Source of the DNA: an uncultured Collinsella sp.
Lineage (GTDB): Bacteria; Actinomycetota; Coriobacteriia; Coriobacteriales; Coriobacteriaceae
Assembly (NCBI GenBank): GCA_900548815.1
Contig: URLR01000023.1
Location: 1-29,219, forward strand
Direction: 5' to 3'
Length of the DNA stretch: 29,219 nucleotides
The translations under genes and the position numbers were made by a program. Below, in pieces: positions 1 to 6,326 of the stretch. Position 1 is the stretch's first letter, and each line of letters begins with the position of its first letter. Under the pieces are notes generated by a model that made no database searches, was not told the DNA's origin, and saw nothing but the letters and a program-made list of their open reading frames with translations.

Positions 1-46
1 CCCAACAGCCGCCTCACCGACACCACCGTCGGCAGCGGCTGTTGGG
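1..46. other. Fold-back (inverted) assembly/library artefact at the left contig end
   Basis: Bases 1-12 are the exact reverse complement of 35-46 (CCCAACAGCCGC against GCGGCTGTTGGG). Read on the + strand, bases 1-36 encode PNSRLTDTTVGS, which is the continuation expected for GlmU after its EECQLGPNSR segment, yet glmU itself lies on the - strand. The first ~34 bases are therefore the real next stretch of glmU joined in the wrong orientation. The - strand frame consequently runs into a nonsense tail (RCRRWCR) and a stop at 14-16. The translation shows this directly; calling it a chimera is an inference, but a strong one. Confidence 0.85.
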
Positions 47-949
47 GCCGAGCTGGCACTCCTCGCCCACGGTGACGTGGCCGATCAGGTGCGTCTGCGG
101 CCACACGACGGTGTCGCGGCCGATGACGGCATCGGGACCGATCCAGGCCTGCGTGGGATCGATGAACGTGACGCCCTCGGCCATCCAGTGCTCGTTGATG
201 CGGTCGCGCGCGATGGCGGTGAGCTGCGCGAGCTGAATGCGGCTGTTGACGCCCAGGCCGTCGCGGTAGTCGTCGCAGTGGAAGATGGAGACCACCTGGC
301 CGTGACCCTTGAGGATTTCGAGCATGTCGGGCAGGTAGTACTCGGACTGCGCGTTGTCGTTGCCGATCTCGTTAATGTGGGCGGCGAGCTGCGCGCCGTC
401 AAAGGCGTAGCAGCCGGCGTTGCACTCCAGCAGCGTGGCAGCCTGCTCGGGCGTGCAGTCCTTCTGCTCGATGATGCGCTCGATCTGGCCGTCGGCGCCC
501 AGCTTGATGCGGCCGTAGCCAAAGGGGTCGGGCGGGGTCATGGTCATGACGGTGCAGGCGAGCTCGCCGGTGGCGACGGTCTGCGCGAACTTGGCGACCG
601 TGTCGGCGGTGATGAGCGGCAGGTCGCCGTTGAGCACGACGACGGGGCCTTGCGTGATGCCGCAGGCCTCGAGCGCGACCTTCACGGCGTGACCGGTGCC
701 CAGGCGCTCGGTCTGCTCGACGCACTCGACCTTGGTGGCGCTGCTGGCGTAGACGCCGTCGATGAGGGCGCGCATCTCGTCGGCGTGGCTGCCGATGACG
801 ACCACGACGCGGCTGCAGCCGGCCTTGATGGTGGCGTCGACGATCCACTGGACCATGGGCTTGCCCAGGATCTTGTGCGAAACCTTGCAGTGGTTCGACT
901 TCATGCGGGTGCCCTCGCCGGCAGCGAGGATAATTGCGGTTGCGTCCAT
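14..949 (-). CDS. glmU: GlmU, N-acetylglucosamine-1-phosphate uridyltransferase / glucosamine-1-phosphate acetyltransferase, 3'-truncated
   Basis: GlmU makes UDP-GlcNAc for peptidoglycan: the N-terminal half transfers UMP to GlcNAc-1-P and the C-terminal left-handed beta-helix acetylates GlcN-1-P. The start is ATG at 949-947, preceded by AGGAG at 959-955 with 5-nt spacing; the open frame extends upstream to 1159 but without such a site. The pyrophosphorylase motif LAAGEGTRMKS is at residues 8-18. VVLNGDLPLI, the EQKD segment, NAGCYAF and NDNAQSEYYLPD follow, then the first beta-helix hexapeptides (IGPDAVIGRDTVVWPQ). About 305 genuine residues are present against ~455 for the family, so the acetyltransferase domain is mostly missing because the contig ends. 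The last seven residues, encoded below position 35, are artefactual. The gene is divergent from ecfT. Confidence 0.93.
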   Translation of the reverse strand: MDATAIILAAGEGTRMKSNHCKVSHKILGKPMVQWIVDATIKAGCSRVVVVIGSHADEMRALIDGVYASSATKVECVEQTERLGTGHAVKVALEACGITQGPVVVLNGDLPLITADTVAKFAQTVATGELACTVMTMTPPDPFGYGRIKLGADGQIERIIEQKDCTPEQAATLLECNAGCYAFDGAQLAAHINEIGNDNAQSEYYLPDMLEILKGHGQVVSIFHCDDYRDGLGVNSRIQLAQLTAIARDRINEHWMAEGVTFIDPTQAWIGPDAVIGRDTVVWPQTHLIGHVTVGEECQLGPNSRCRRWCR

Positions 950-1142
950 GTGATCTCCTGTTACGTTATAGAGACGTGTGTTTGGAAACGATACACGGCG
1001 CAATATGATACCGCAGGCATATGTTGAGCGCGTAGCGATTGGTTTGCGGCGGTTGGGGCTTGCGCCGCCGTCGTGGCGTTTGCGCTGCTTGCGTGCGGCG
1101 TTGGCGGTGCTGCGGAGCTGTCGTTTGAGCGAGGGGACGGGG

Positions 1143-2036
1143 GTGCCCGTGGACAACATACAAGAGGAGTTTGGCGGCGAGCCCGTCGCGGCGTTCTCGA
1201 TGTCGCATCCGGCTGTGCCGGCACTCTATATAGTGCTGACGCTGGGGCTCGCCATGTTCTCGATGCAGCCGGTGCTGATTGCGCTGTCGCTTGCGGGCGG
1301 GCTGGCGTATGGATTTGTGACGCGTGGGGCTGCCCGCACGCTGGGCGCACTCCGCTGGCAGCTGCCGGTGATTTTGATTATCGCGCTGGTCAATCCGCTG
1401 TTTAGCGCCTCGGGCTCGACGGAGCTGTTCCGTATTGGCATGCGCGCGGTGTATCTGGAAAGCATGGTATACGGCCTGTGCATGGGCGGGCTGTTTGTGG
1501 CGAGCGTGCTGTGGTTTGAGGCCGCGGCGTCGATGCTCGAATACGACAAGGTGCTCGCGCTGCTGGGCAATGCCGCACCGGTGATCGCGCTCATGATCTC
1601 GATGTGCATGAGGCTTATCCCGCAGTTTTTACGCCGCGGTCGTACGGTGCTGGCGGTGCAGGATGCGATTGATGTGCCGGGCCGCGCGCCCACCGATCCC
1701 GTGCGATCGCGCCTGCGGGCGTCGAGCGTGTTGATGGGCTGGGGCATGGAAGATTCGCTGGAGCGCGCGGACGCGATGCGCTCGCGCGGGTGGGGTGCCG
1801 CGACACGTCGTACGACGTATGCGCGGTATCGACTGGGGCGCAGCGACGTTGCCGCGCTGGTCGGGCTCGCGCTGTTTGGTGCCGCCGCGGTGGCCGTGGC
1901 GGCGACCGCGACGACGCAGTATTCGTTTTATCCGCAGCTCTCGGTGCCGGCGCCGTGGCCAGGCTATGTCGTGTACGCCGCCTGGATGGTGTTGCCTTGC
2001 GCGTTGCACGCGATTGATGAGAAGAGGTTTGGCTGA
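1143..2036 (+). CDS. ecfT: ECF transporter T component (EcfT)
   Basis: This is the integral-membrane coupling subunit of an energy-coupling-factor transporter; it connects the ATPase dimer to the substrate-binding S component. The sequence has hydrophobic segments at about residues 25-65, 75-95, 110-135, 155-175 and two near the C-terminus. The coupling-helix motif ADAMRSRGWG is the AxRSRG signature of EcfT proteins. The open frame starts at 978, but I choose GTG 1143 because GAGGGG lies 6 nt upstream and the earlier residues are an Arg/Leu-rich translation without family resemblance. This gives 297 aa, close to the usual 260-280; GTG 1149 is an alternative. The stop TGA overlaps the start of the following ATPase gene by one base, so the two are translationally coupled. 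Confidence 0.88.
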   Translation: MPVDNIQEEFGGEPVAAFSMSHPAVPALYIVLTLGLAMFSMQPVLIALSLAGGLAYGFVTRGAARTLGALRWQLPVILIIALVNPLFSASGSTELFRIGMRAVYLESMVYGLCMGGLFVASVLWFEAAASMLEYDKVLALLGNAAPVIALMISMCMRLIPQFLRRGRTVLAVQDAIDVPGRAPTDPVRSRLRASSVLMGWGMEDSLERADAMRSRGWGAATRRTTYARYRLGRSDVAALVGLALFGAAAVAVAATATTQYSFYPQLSVPAPWPGYVVYAAWMVLPCALHAIDEKRFG

Positions 2037-3679
2037 TGGCTCGGTTTGATAGGAGCTCGGCGGCGGGTGTGGCATATGGCTCGGCCGCGCCGGCGATTGA
2101 GGTGCGAGGCCTTAGTTTTGCCTATCCCGGGGTCAAGGCACCGGTGCTCGAGGGGCTTGATTGGCGTGTTTCCCAAGGTGCGTTTGCACTGCTTGTTGGC
2201 GGTACCGGTTCGGGCAAGTCGACGCTGCTGTCGCTGCTCAAGCCCGAGATCGCTCCAGCGGGCGAGCGCACTGGCGATGCGCGCGTGCTGGGCGAGAACG
2301 TTGCCGACATGGACGTGCGGGCATCGGCAGAGCGCGTGGGTTATGTGTTTCAGGATCCCGAGAACCAGATTGTGTGCGAGACCGTGTGGCACGAGATGGC
2401 GTTTGGCCTAGAGAATCTGGGTGTGTCGCGCGACGAGATGCGCCGCCGTGTTGCCGAGACCAGCTATTTCTTTGGTCTGGAGGACTGGCTTCATCGTGAT
2501 ACCGATACGCTTTCGGGTGGCCGCAAGCAGCTGCTGTCGCTTGCCGCCGTCCTGGCGCTGCGCCCGCGCGTGCTGCTGCTCGACGAGCCCACGTCTCAGC
2601 TCGATCCCGTTGCCGAGAAGAATTTCCTGCACGCGCTGTTTCGTGTGAATCGCGAGCTGGGCTGCACGGTTGTTGTGGCGACGCATCAGCCGCGCCCAAT
2701 GCTCGAATACGCGACGTGTGCGTACCGGATTGAGGATGGCCGCGTGCACGAGGCGGCGGATATGGCTTCTTTGGTATGCCGAGAATCGCTGTTTTCCGAT
2801 GACACGTTGGGGTGGGGTGCCATCCGATGTGCAAAAAACGGAGTATTCAGCAGGCGTGAGGACAATTTGGGCTCTCTGGAGCCGCCCGGGGACGTATCGA
2901 GCGCGAAAAAAAGTTTGGAATTGGACAAATCGTCCGAATTTGTGGCGCAAACGTCGCTCGAGAACGGCTTGGAAGCCTTCTCGCGCACGGATGGAAGCAG
3001 AATACTCCAAAAAATGCACGGCGGGTCGGCTACCACCCTGTCGGAAGGCTGGTTTCGCTACGATCGAGCGTCCGGCTGGGTGCTGCGCGGGCTCGATGCG
3101 TCGTTTTCGGCCGGTGCGGTGCATGCGATCGTGGGCGGCAACGGATGCGGTAAGTCGACGATACTCTCGGTGCTGGCGAAGACCGCCAAGCTGCAGCGCG
3201 GCCGCATGGTGCGCGGAGCGGCCTCGGCGGCGCTGCTGCCTCAGAATCCCAAAGCATTGCTGGTTGCCGAGACGGTTCGCGATGAGCTGATGGAATGGGC
3301 CTCGACCTGCGGATATGACGAGAACTTGGCGCGGGAGCGTGCGGCGAGCTTGGGGTTGTCGGGTCTGGATGGACGCCATCCGTACGATCTTTCGGGCGGA
3401 CAGCGCCAGCTGCTCGCACTGGCAAAGCTGCTGCTGATCGGCCCCGAGCTGCTGCTGCTTGACGAGCCCACGAAGGGCTTGGACCTGGAGAGTCGCCGCA
3501 CCATCGCCCGCGCCCTGCGTGACCATGCGAAGGCTGGCGGCACCGTCATCATGGCTACGCACGATTTGGACTTTGCCGAGCAGGTAGCCGACGACGTCGC
3601 CATGATGTTTGACGGCGAGATTGCCTGCATGGAGTCCCCGGCCGACTTCTTTGCCGACAACGTGTTCTATAGGGCGTGA
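2036..3679 (+). CDS. Single-chain double ABC ATPase of an ECF transporter (EcfA1-EcfA2 type)
   Basis: Two complete ABC nucleotide-binding domains are joined in one 547-aa chain, replacing the usual separate EcfA1 and EcfA2. Domain 1 has Walker A GGTGSGKST (55-63), Q-loop FQDPENQ, signature LSGGRKQ (159-165) and Walker B VLLLDEPTSQLD. Domain 2 has GGNGCGKST (367-375), Q-loop LLPQNP, LSGGQRQ (452-458) and LLLLDEPTKGLD. FQDPENQ is characteristic of ECF/CbiO ATPases. Between the domains, residues ~262-330 form a hydrophilic Ser/Lys/Glu-rich linker encoded by an AT-richer, palindromic stretch (2829-3019) that looks inserted in frame. The protein hydrolyses ATP on the cytoplasmic face and drives EcfT with an S component. 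The gene overlaps ecfT by one base and lies 4 bp before the S-component gene. Confidence 0.92.
   Translation: MARFDRSSAAGVAYGSAAPAIEVRGLSFAYPGVKAPVLEGLDWRVSQGAFALLVGGTGSGKSTLLSLLKPEIAPAGERTGDARVLGENVADMDVRASAERVGYVFQDPENQIVCETVWHEMAFGLENLGVSRDEMRRRVAETSYFFGLEDWLHRDTDTLSGGRKQLLSLAAVLALRPRVLLLDEPTSQLDPVAEKNFLHALFRVNRELGCTVVVATHQPRPMLEYATCAYRIEDGRVHEAADMASLVCRESLFSDDTLGWGAIRCAKNGVFSRREDNLGSLEPPGDVSSAKKSLELDKSSEFVAQTSLENGLEAFSRTDGSRILQKMHGGSATTLSEGWFRYDRASGWVLRGLDASFSAGAVHAIVGGNGCGKSTILSVLAKTAKLQRGRMVRGAASAALLPQNPKALLVAETVRDELMEWASTCGYDENLARERAASLGLSGLDGRHPYDLSGGQRQLLALAKLLLIGPELLLLDEPTKGLDLESRRTIARALRDHAKAGGTVIMATHDLDFAEQVADDVAMMFDGEIACMESPADFFADNVFYRA
2829..3019. repeat. Palindromic element carried in frame inside the EcfA linker
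   Basis: The ends are imperfect inverted copies of a 20-mer: GTGCAAAAAACGGAGTATTC at 2829-2848 and GAATACTCCAAAAAATGCAC at 3000-3019. They match at the outer GTGCA and the inner GGAGTATTC, while the central A/T run is not complementary. Two smaller hairpins lie inside: GGCTC/GAGCC at 2870-2883, and AATT-GGAC/GTCC-AATT at 2919-2940. The stretch is more A/T-rich than the ABC domains on either side and encodes only the interdomain linker. The palindromes are visible; origin as a mobile repeat is an inference. Confidence 0.55.
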
Positions 3680-3683
3680 TGGG

Positions 3684-4397
3684 ATGACGGACTGTCGTTT
3701 CTCGCGTTTGCTTGCAAAACTGGAGATCCCGCTGTTGTTGGCGGTGCCGGCGGTGATGGCTGCCGCGTTGCTGGCGGGTGTTGAGCAGGCAGCGTTGGCC
3801 ATGCTGGTTGTGGTGGCGTTGGTGCTTGCGCTGTTCTTTGCGGGCTATGAGGCATCGCGTCCAGGCCTGCGTCAGATTATGCCCACGCTGGTGCTGGCGG
3901 CGCTGGCGGCGGCGGGGCGCATCCTGTTTGGACCCATTCCCGACTTTAAACCCGTGAGTGCCATCGCCATTATCGCCGGGGCGACACTCGGTCGTCGTAA
4001 CGGCTTTATGGTCGGTGCGTTGGCGGCGCTGACCAGCAATTTCTTTTTTGGGCAGGGCATGTGGACGCCGTGGCAGATGTATGCCTGGGGGCTCGTGGGA
4101 TACGTTGGCGGTGCGCTGGCGTATGCGGGTGCATTCGACCGCGCCGATGGCACCGTGCGTATGCCGGCGCTGCTGACCTACGGCTTTGCTTCGGGTTTGC
4201 TGTACGGCGTTGTGATCAACGCCTACGACATCATTGGTTTTGTACAGCCGCTTACTTGGGCAGGTGCCGTGGCACGTCTTGCCACCGCCGTGCCGTTCGA
4301 TATCACGCACGGACTCGCGACCTGCGTGTTTTTGGCCGCCTTGTACAAGCCCTGGTGCCGTCGCATTAACCGTGTCGTCGTGAAATACGGGCTGTAA
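3684..4397 (+). CDS. ECF transporter S component, substrate unknown
   Basis: This is a 237-aa, very hydrophobic protein with about six membrane segments. It is the substrate-binding subunit that should dock onto the EcfT/EcfA module encoded just upstream. The segment around residues 85-135 (FGPIPDFKPVSAIAIIAG, then TLGRRNGFMVGALAAL, then FFFGQGMWTPWQM and AWGLVG) is typical of the ECF_trnsprt-type S components. Members of that family include cobalamin and other vitamin or nucleobase carriers, but these residues do not tell me the substrate. The start ATG 3684 lies 4 bp after the EcfA stop; the open frame extends upstream inside ecfA out of frame with it. The T-A-A-S set in one operon suggests a dedicated group I-like ECF importer. 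Confidence 0.82.
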   Translation: MTDCRFSRLLAKLEIPLLLAVPAVMAAALLAGVEQAALAMLVVVALVLALFFAGYEASRPGLRQIMPTLVLAALAAAGRILFGPIPDFKPVSAIAIIAGATLGRRNGFMVGALAALTSNFFFGQGMWTPWQMYAWGLVGYVGGALAYAGAFDRADGTVRMPALLTYGFASGLLYGVVINAYDIIGFVQPLTWAGAVARLATAVPFDITHGLATCVFLAALYKPWCRRINRVVVKYGL

Positions 4398-4421
4398 GGC
4401 ATTTCGCGTTTCCTCACGAAC

Positions 4422-4484
4422 TTGCGGTGGAATAGTTCTCGTTTTTGGCTATTTGCTGCCCAAACAGGAACTATTCCACCGCAA
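4422..4484. repeat. Perfect 17-bp inverted repeat (intergenic hairpin)
   Basis: TTGCGGTGGAATAGTTC (4422-4438) and its exact reverse complement (4468-4484) enclose a 29-nt loop. It lies between the convergent ECF S-component gene and exodeoxyribonuclease gene, where it could act as a transcription barrier. There is no T-tract on either side, so a repetitive palindromic element is at least as likely as a terminator. Confidence 0.75.
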
Positions 4485-4501
4485 CTTATAGGGGGAGAGG
4501 G

Positions 4502-4533
4502 GTCACATGATCTGTTTTCCTCTGTCCCCCAGG
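4502..4533 (-). repeat. Dispersed short repeat 'r', reverse-orientation copy
   Basis: On the - strand this reads GGGGGACAGAGGAAAACAGATCAT. It matches three further copies on the + strand at 19491, 19730 and 26544, whose shared core is GGACRGAGGRAAACGGMTCAT. The core is compared by eye. Function unknown; it behaves like a small intergenic repeat. Confidence 0.65.
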
Positions 4534-4546
4534 AAATTACTTGGGG

Positions 4547-5365
4547 CTAGAGCTCTAGCGTGAGGGTGACGGGGCAGTGGTCGCTGCCGAAGATATCGCC
4601 GCGGATACCGGTGTCGCGCACGGTATTGGCGATTGAATCACTTACCAAGAAGTAATCGATGCGCCAGCCGGCGTTGTTCTTGCGGGCATTAAAGCGATAG
4701 CTCCACCAGCTGTAGACGCCCTCGACGTCTGGATTAGCCGTGCGCCAGGTATCGGTAAAGCCGGCGTTGAGCAGCTCGGTAAACTTGCCGCGTTCTTCGT
4801 CCGAAAAGCCCGCGTTGCCGCGGTTGGACTTGGGGTTCTTAAGGTCGATCTCCTCGTGCGCCACGTTAAAGTCGCCGCAGGTCACGACGGGTTTGCCGCT
4901 CTCGCGCTCAAGCGCGCTCAAAAAGCCGCGATAGGCATCATCCCAGGCCATGCGCACGTCGATGCGGGCGAGTTCGTTTTGCGCGTTGGGAGTGTAGACA
5001 TCCACAAACCAGAACTTGTCGAACTCCAACGCGCAGACGCGGCCCTCGGTTGCGGCTTGGGCGACGAGCTCGGCCGCCTCGCCCTCGCCGGCGTAGGGTA
5101 ACAGCGCGTCGGCGTGCAGCACGCGCAGCGGTTCCTGGCGGCTAAAGACCGCAGTGCCCGAATAGCCTTTACGCTCGGCGTAGCTCCAGGTTTGGCGATA
5201 GCCGGGCAGGTCAATATCAACCTGGCCTTCTTGCAACTTGGTCTCTTGCAACGCCAGGATATCGACGTCGAGTTCTTGCGCGATCTGGATAAAGCTCGGG
5301 TCCTTTTTGAGCACGGCGCGCAGGCCGTTGACGTTCCACGAGGCGAAAGTGTAAGTCTGAGGCAT
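4547..5365 (-). CDS. xth: Exodeoxyribonuclease III / AP endonuclease
   Basis: This base-excision-repair nuclease cleaves abasic sites and degrades 3' ends of duplex DNA. The 272-aa product has the usual length and all family motifs: SWNVNGLRA (9-17), LALQETKL with the metal-binding Glu41, YSGTAVFSR, CGDFNVAHEEIDL with Asp165 and Asn167, the NKS-type loop NPKSNRGNAGFSDEER, WWSYRFNARKNNAGWRIDYFLVS, and the catalytic C-terminal GSDHCPV with Asp262-His263. The start ATG at 5365 has AAGGA a few bases upstream on the - strand. The gene stands alone, divergent from the sirtuin gene with ~110 bp between them and convergent with the ECF module. Confidence 0.95.
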   Translation of the reverse strand: MPQTYTFASWNVNGLRAVLKKDPSFIQIAQELDVDILALQETKLQEGQVDIDLPGYRQTWSYAERKGYSGTAVFSRQEPLRVLHADALLPYAGEGEAAELVAQAATEGRVCALEFDKFWFVDVYTPNAQNELARIDVRMAWDDAYRGFLSALERESGKPVVTCGDFNVAHEEIDLKNPKSNRGNAGFSDEERGKFTELLNAGFTDTWRTANPDVEGVYSWWSYRFNARKNNAGWRIDYFLVSDSIANTVRDTGIRGDIFGSDHCPVTLTLEL

Positions 5366-5478
5366 GGTGTCCTTTCGACGGGGTTGGCAGGCTCAAGATT
5401 AACGCAACAAGAGCGGGGCGGAGTCCGCGAGTGATAGTGCGAACGCCGCCGTCCCGGAGACACGGACGGAGGACTCAT

Positions 5479-6231
5479 ATGACGCAGGCGATAACGGACT
5501 CCAAACAGGCCTCCGCCGCGCTGGCGGAGCTGTTCGGCACCCACAAGCGCGTGGTCTTCTTTGGCGGCGCGGGCGTTTCCACGGCAAGTGGCATCCCCGA
5601 TTTCCGCAGCGTGGACGGCCTATATCACCAACAGTTTGCCTACCCGCCCGAGACCATGCTCTCGCATAGCTTTTACGAGGTGCACCCGGCCGAGTTCTTC
5701 GACTTCTACCGCACCAAGATGATCGCGCTTGGCGCCAAGCCCAACCGCTGCCACACCAAGCTGGCCGAGCTGGAGCGCGCCGGCAAGCTCGACGCCGTGG
5801 TGACGCAAAACATCGACGGCCTGCATCAGATGGCCGGCTCACAGCGCGTGTTTGAGTTGCACGGATCGGTCCATCGCAACATTTGCCAGTCGTGCGGCGC
5901 GGTCTATAGCGCCGAGTGGATTTGCTCGCGCGAGCACGAGGATGCCGCGGGCGTGCCCGCGTGCCCCGCGTGCGGCGGCCGCATCAAGCCCGATGTAGTG
6001 CTCTACGAAGAGCCGCTCGACGAGCATGTGTTGACCGGTGCCGTTGCCGCCATCGCCGCGGCCGATGCCCTCATTGTGGGCGGGACCTCGCTCGTGGTGT
6101 ATCCGGCGGCAGGCCTTACGCGTTACTTTACCGGCGATACGCTGGCCATATGCAACCTTGCTCCCACCGATCAGGATGCAAATGCCGACCTGCTGATTTC
6201 TTGCGACATCGCGGCCGCGTTTGCGTTCTAG
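5479..6231 (+). CDS. cobB: Sir2-family NAD-dependent protein deacylase
   Basis: Sirtuins remove acyl groups from lysines, consuming NAD and releasing nicotinamide and O-acyl-ADP-ribose. The 250-aa product carries GGAGVSTASGIPDFRS (29-44), QNIDGLHQ (110-117) and the catalytic His128 in ELHGSVH. It has a structural zinc site of four cysteines, C136-C139 and C162-C165 (CQSC and CPAC), and GGTSLVVYPAAG (201-212). ATG 5479 is chosen because GGAGGA lies 5 nt upstream; the open frame begins at 5431 without such a site. The gene precedes folP-folK by 95 bp, probably with a separate promoter for the latter. Acetyl- versus longer-acyl preference cannot be read off: the residues MLSHSFY occupy the helix that holds the Tyr/Arg pair in CobB desuccinylases. 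Confidence 0.92.
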   Translation: MTQAITDSKQASAALAELFGTHKRVVFFGGAGVSTASGIPDFRSVDGLYHQQFAYPPETMLSHSFYEVHPAEFFDFYRTKMIALGAKPNRCHTKLAELERAGKLDAVVTQNIDGLHQMAGSQRVFELHGSVHRNICQSCGAVYSAEWICSREHEDAAGVPACPACGGRIKPDVVLYEEPLDEHVLTGAVAAIAAADALIVGGTSLVVYPAAGLTRYFTGDTLAICNLAPTDQDANADLLISCDIAAAFAF

Positions 6232-6251
6232 CCCGTGTGCGCGGATACAAT
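6221..6251 (+). promoter_or_regulatory. Putative sigma70-type promoter for folP-folK
   Basis: A good -10 hexamer TACAAT is at 6246-6251. The best -35 is TTGCGT at 6221-6226 with a long 19-bp spacer, overlapping the end of the sirtuin gene. Transcription would start near 6258. Only the -10 is convincing. Confidence 0.4.
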
Positions 6252-6276
6252 AGAAAGGCTAAGTGCAAAGCGACCC

Positions 6277-6314
6277 CGCCGCCAGCTCCCCAAGCTCGGC
6301 GGCGTGGGCATTTT
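6277..6314 (+). terminator. Leader hairpin, possible terminator/attenuator
   Basis: CGCCGCC-AGCT (6277-6287) pairs with AGCT-C-GGCGGCG (6293-6304), with one bulged base. It is followed by a short TTTT at 6311-6314 and then by the AGGAGG of folP-folK. It could end sirtuin transcription or attenuate the downstream gene. The T-run is short, so this is tentative. Confidence 0.4.
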
Positions 6315-6326
6315 AGGAGGATGTTC

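Noticed and set aside
77..1027. Long open frame on the + strand opposite glmU (316 codons)
   Set aside because: It is antisense to a clear glmU, and its Val/Ala/Asp/Gly-rich translation is the usual GC-rich mirror of a real gene.
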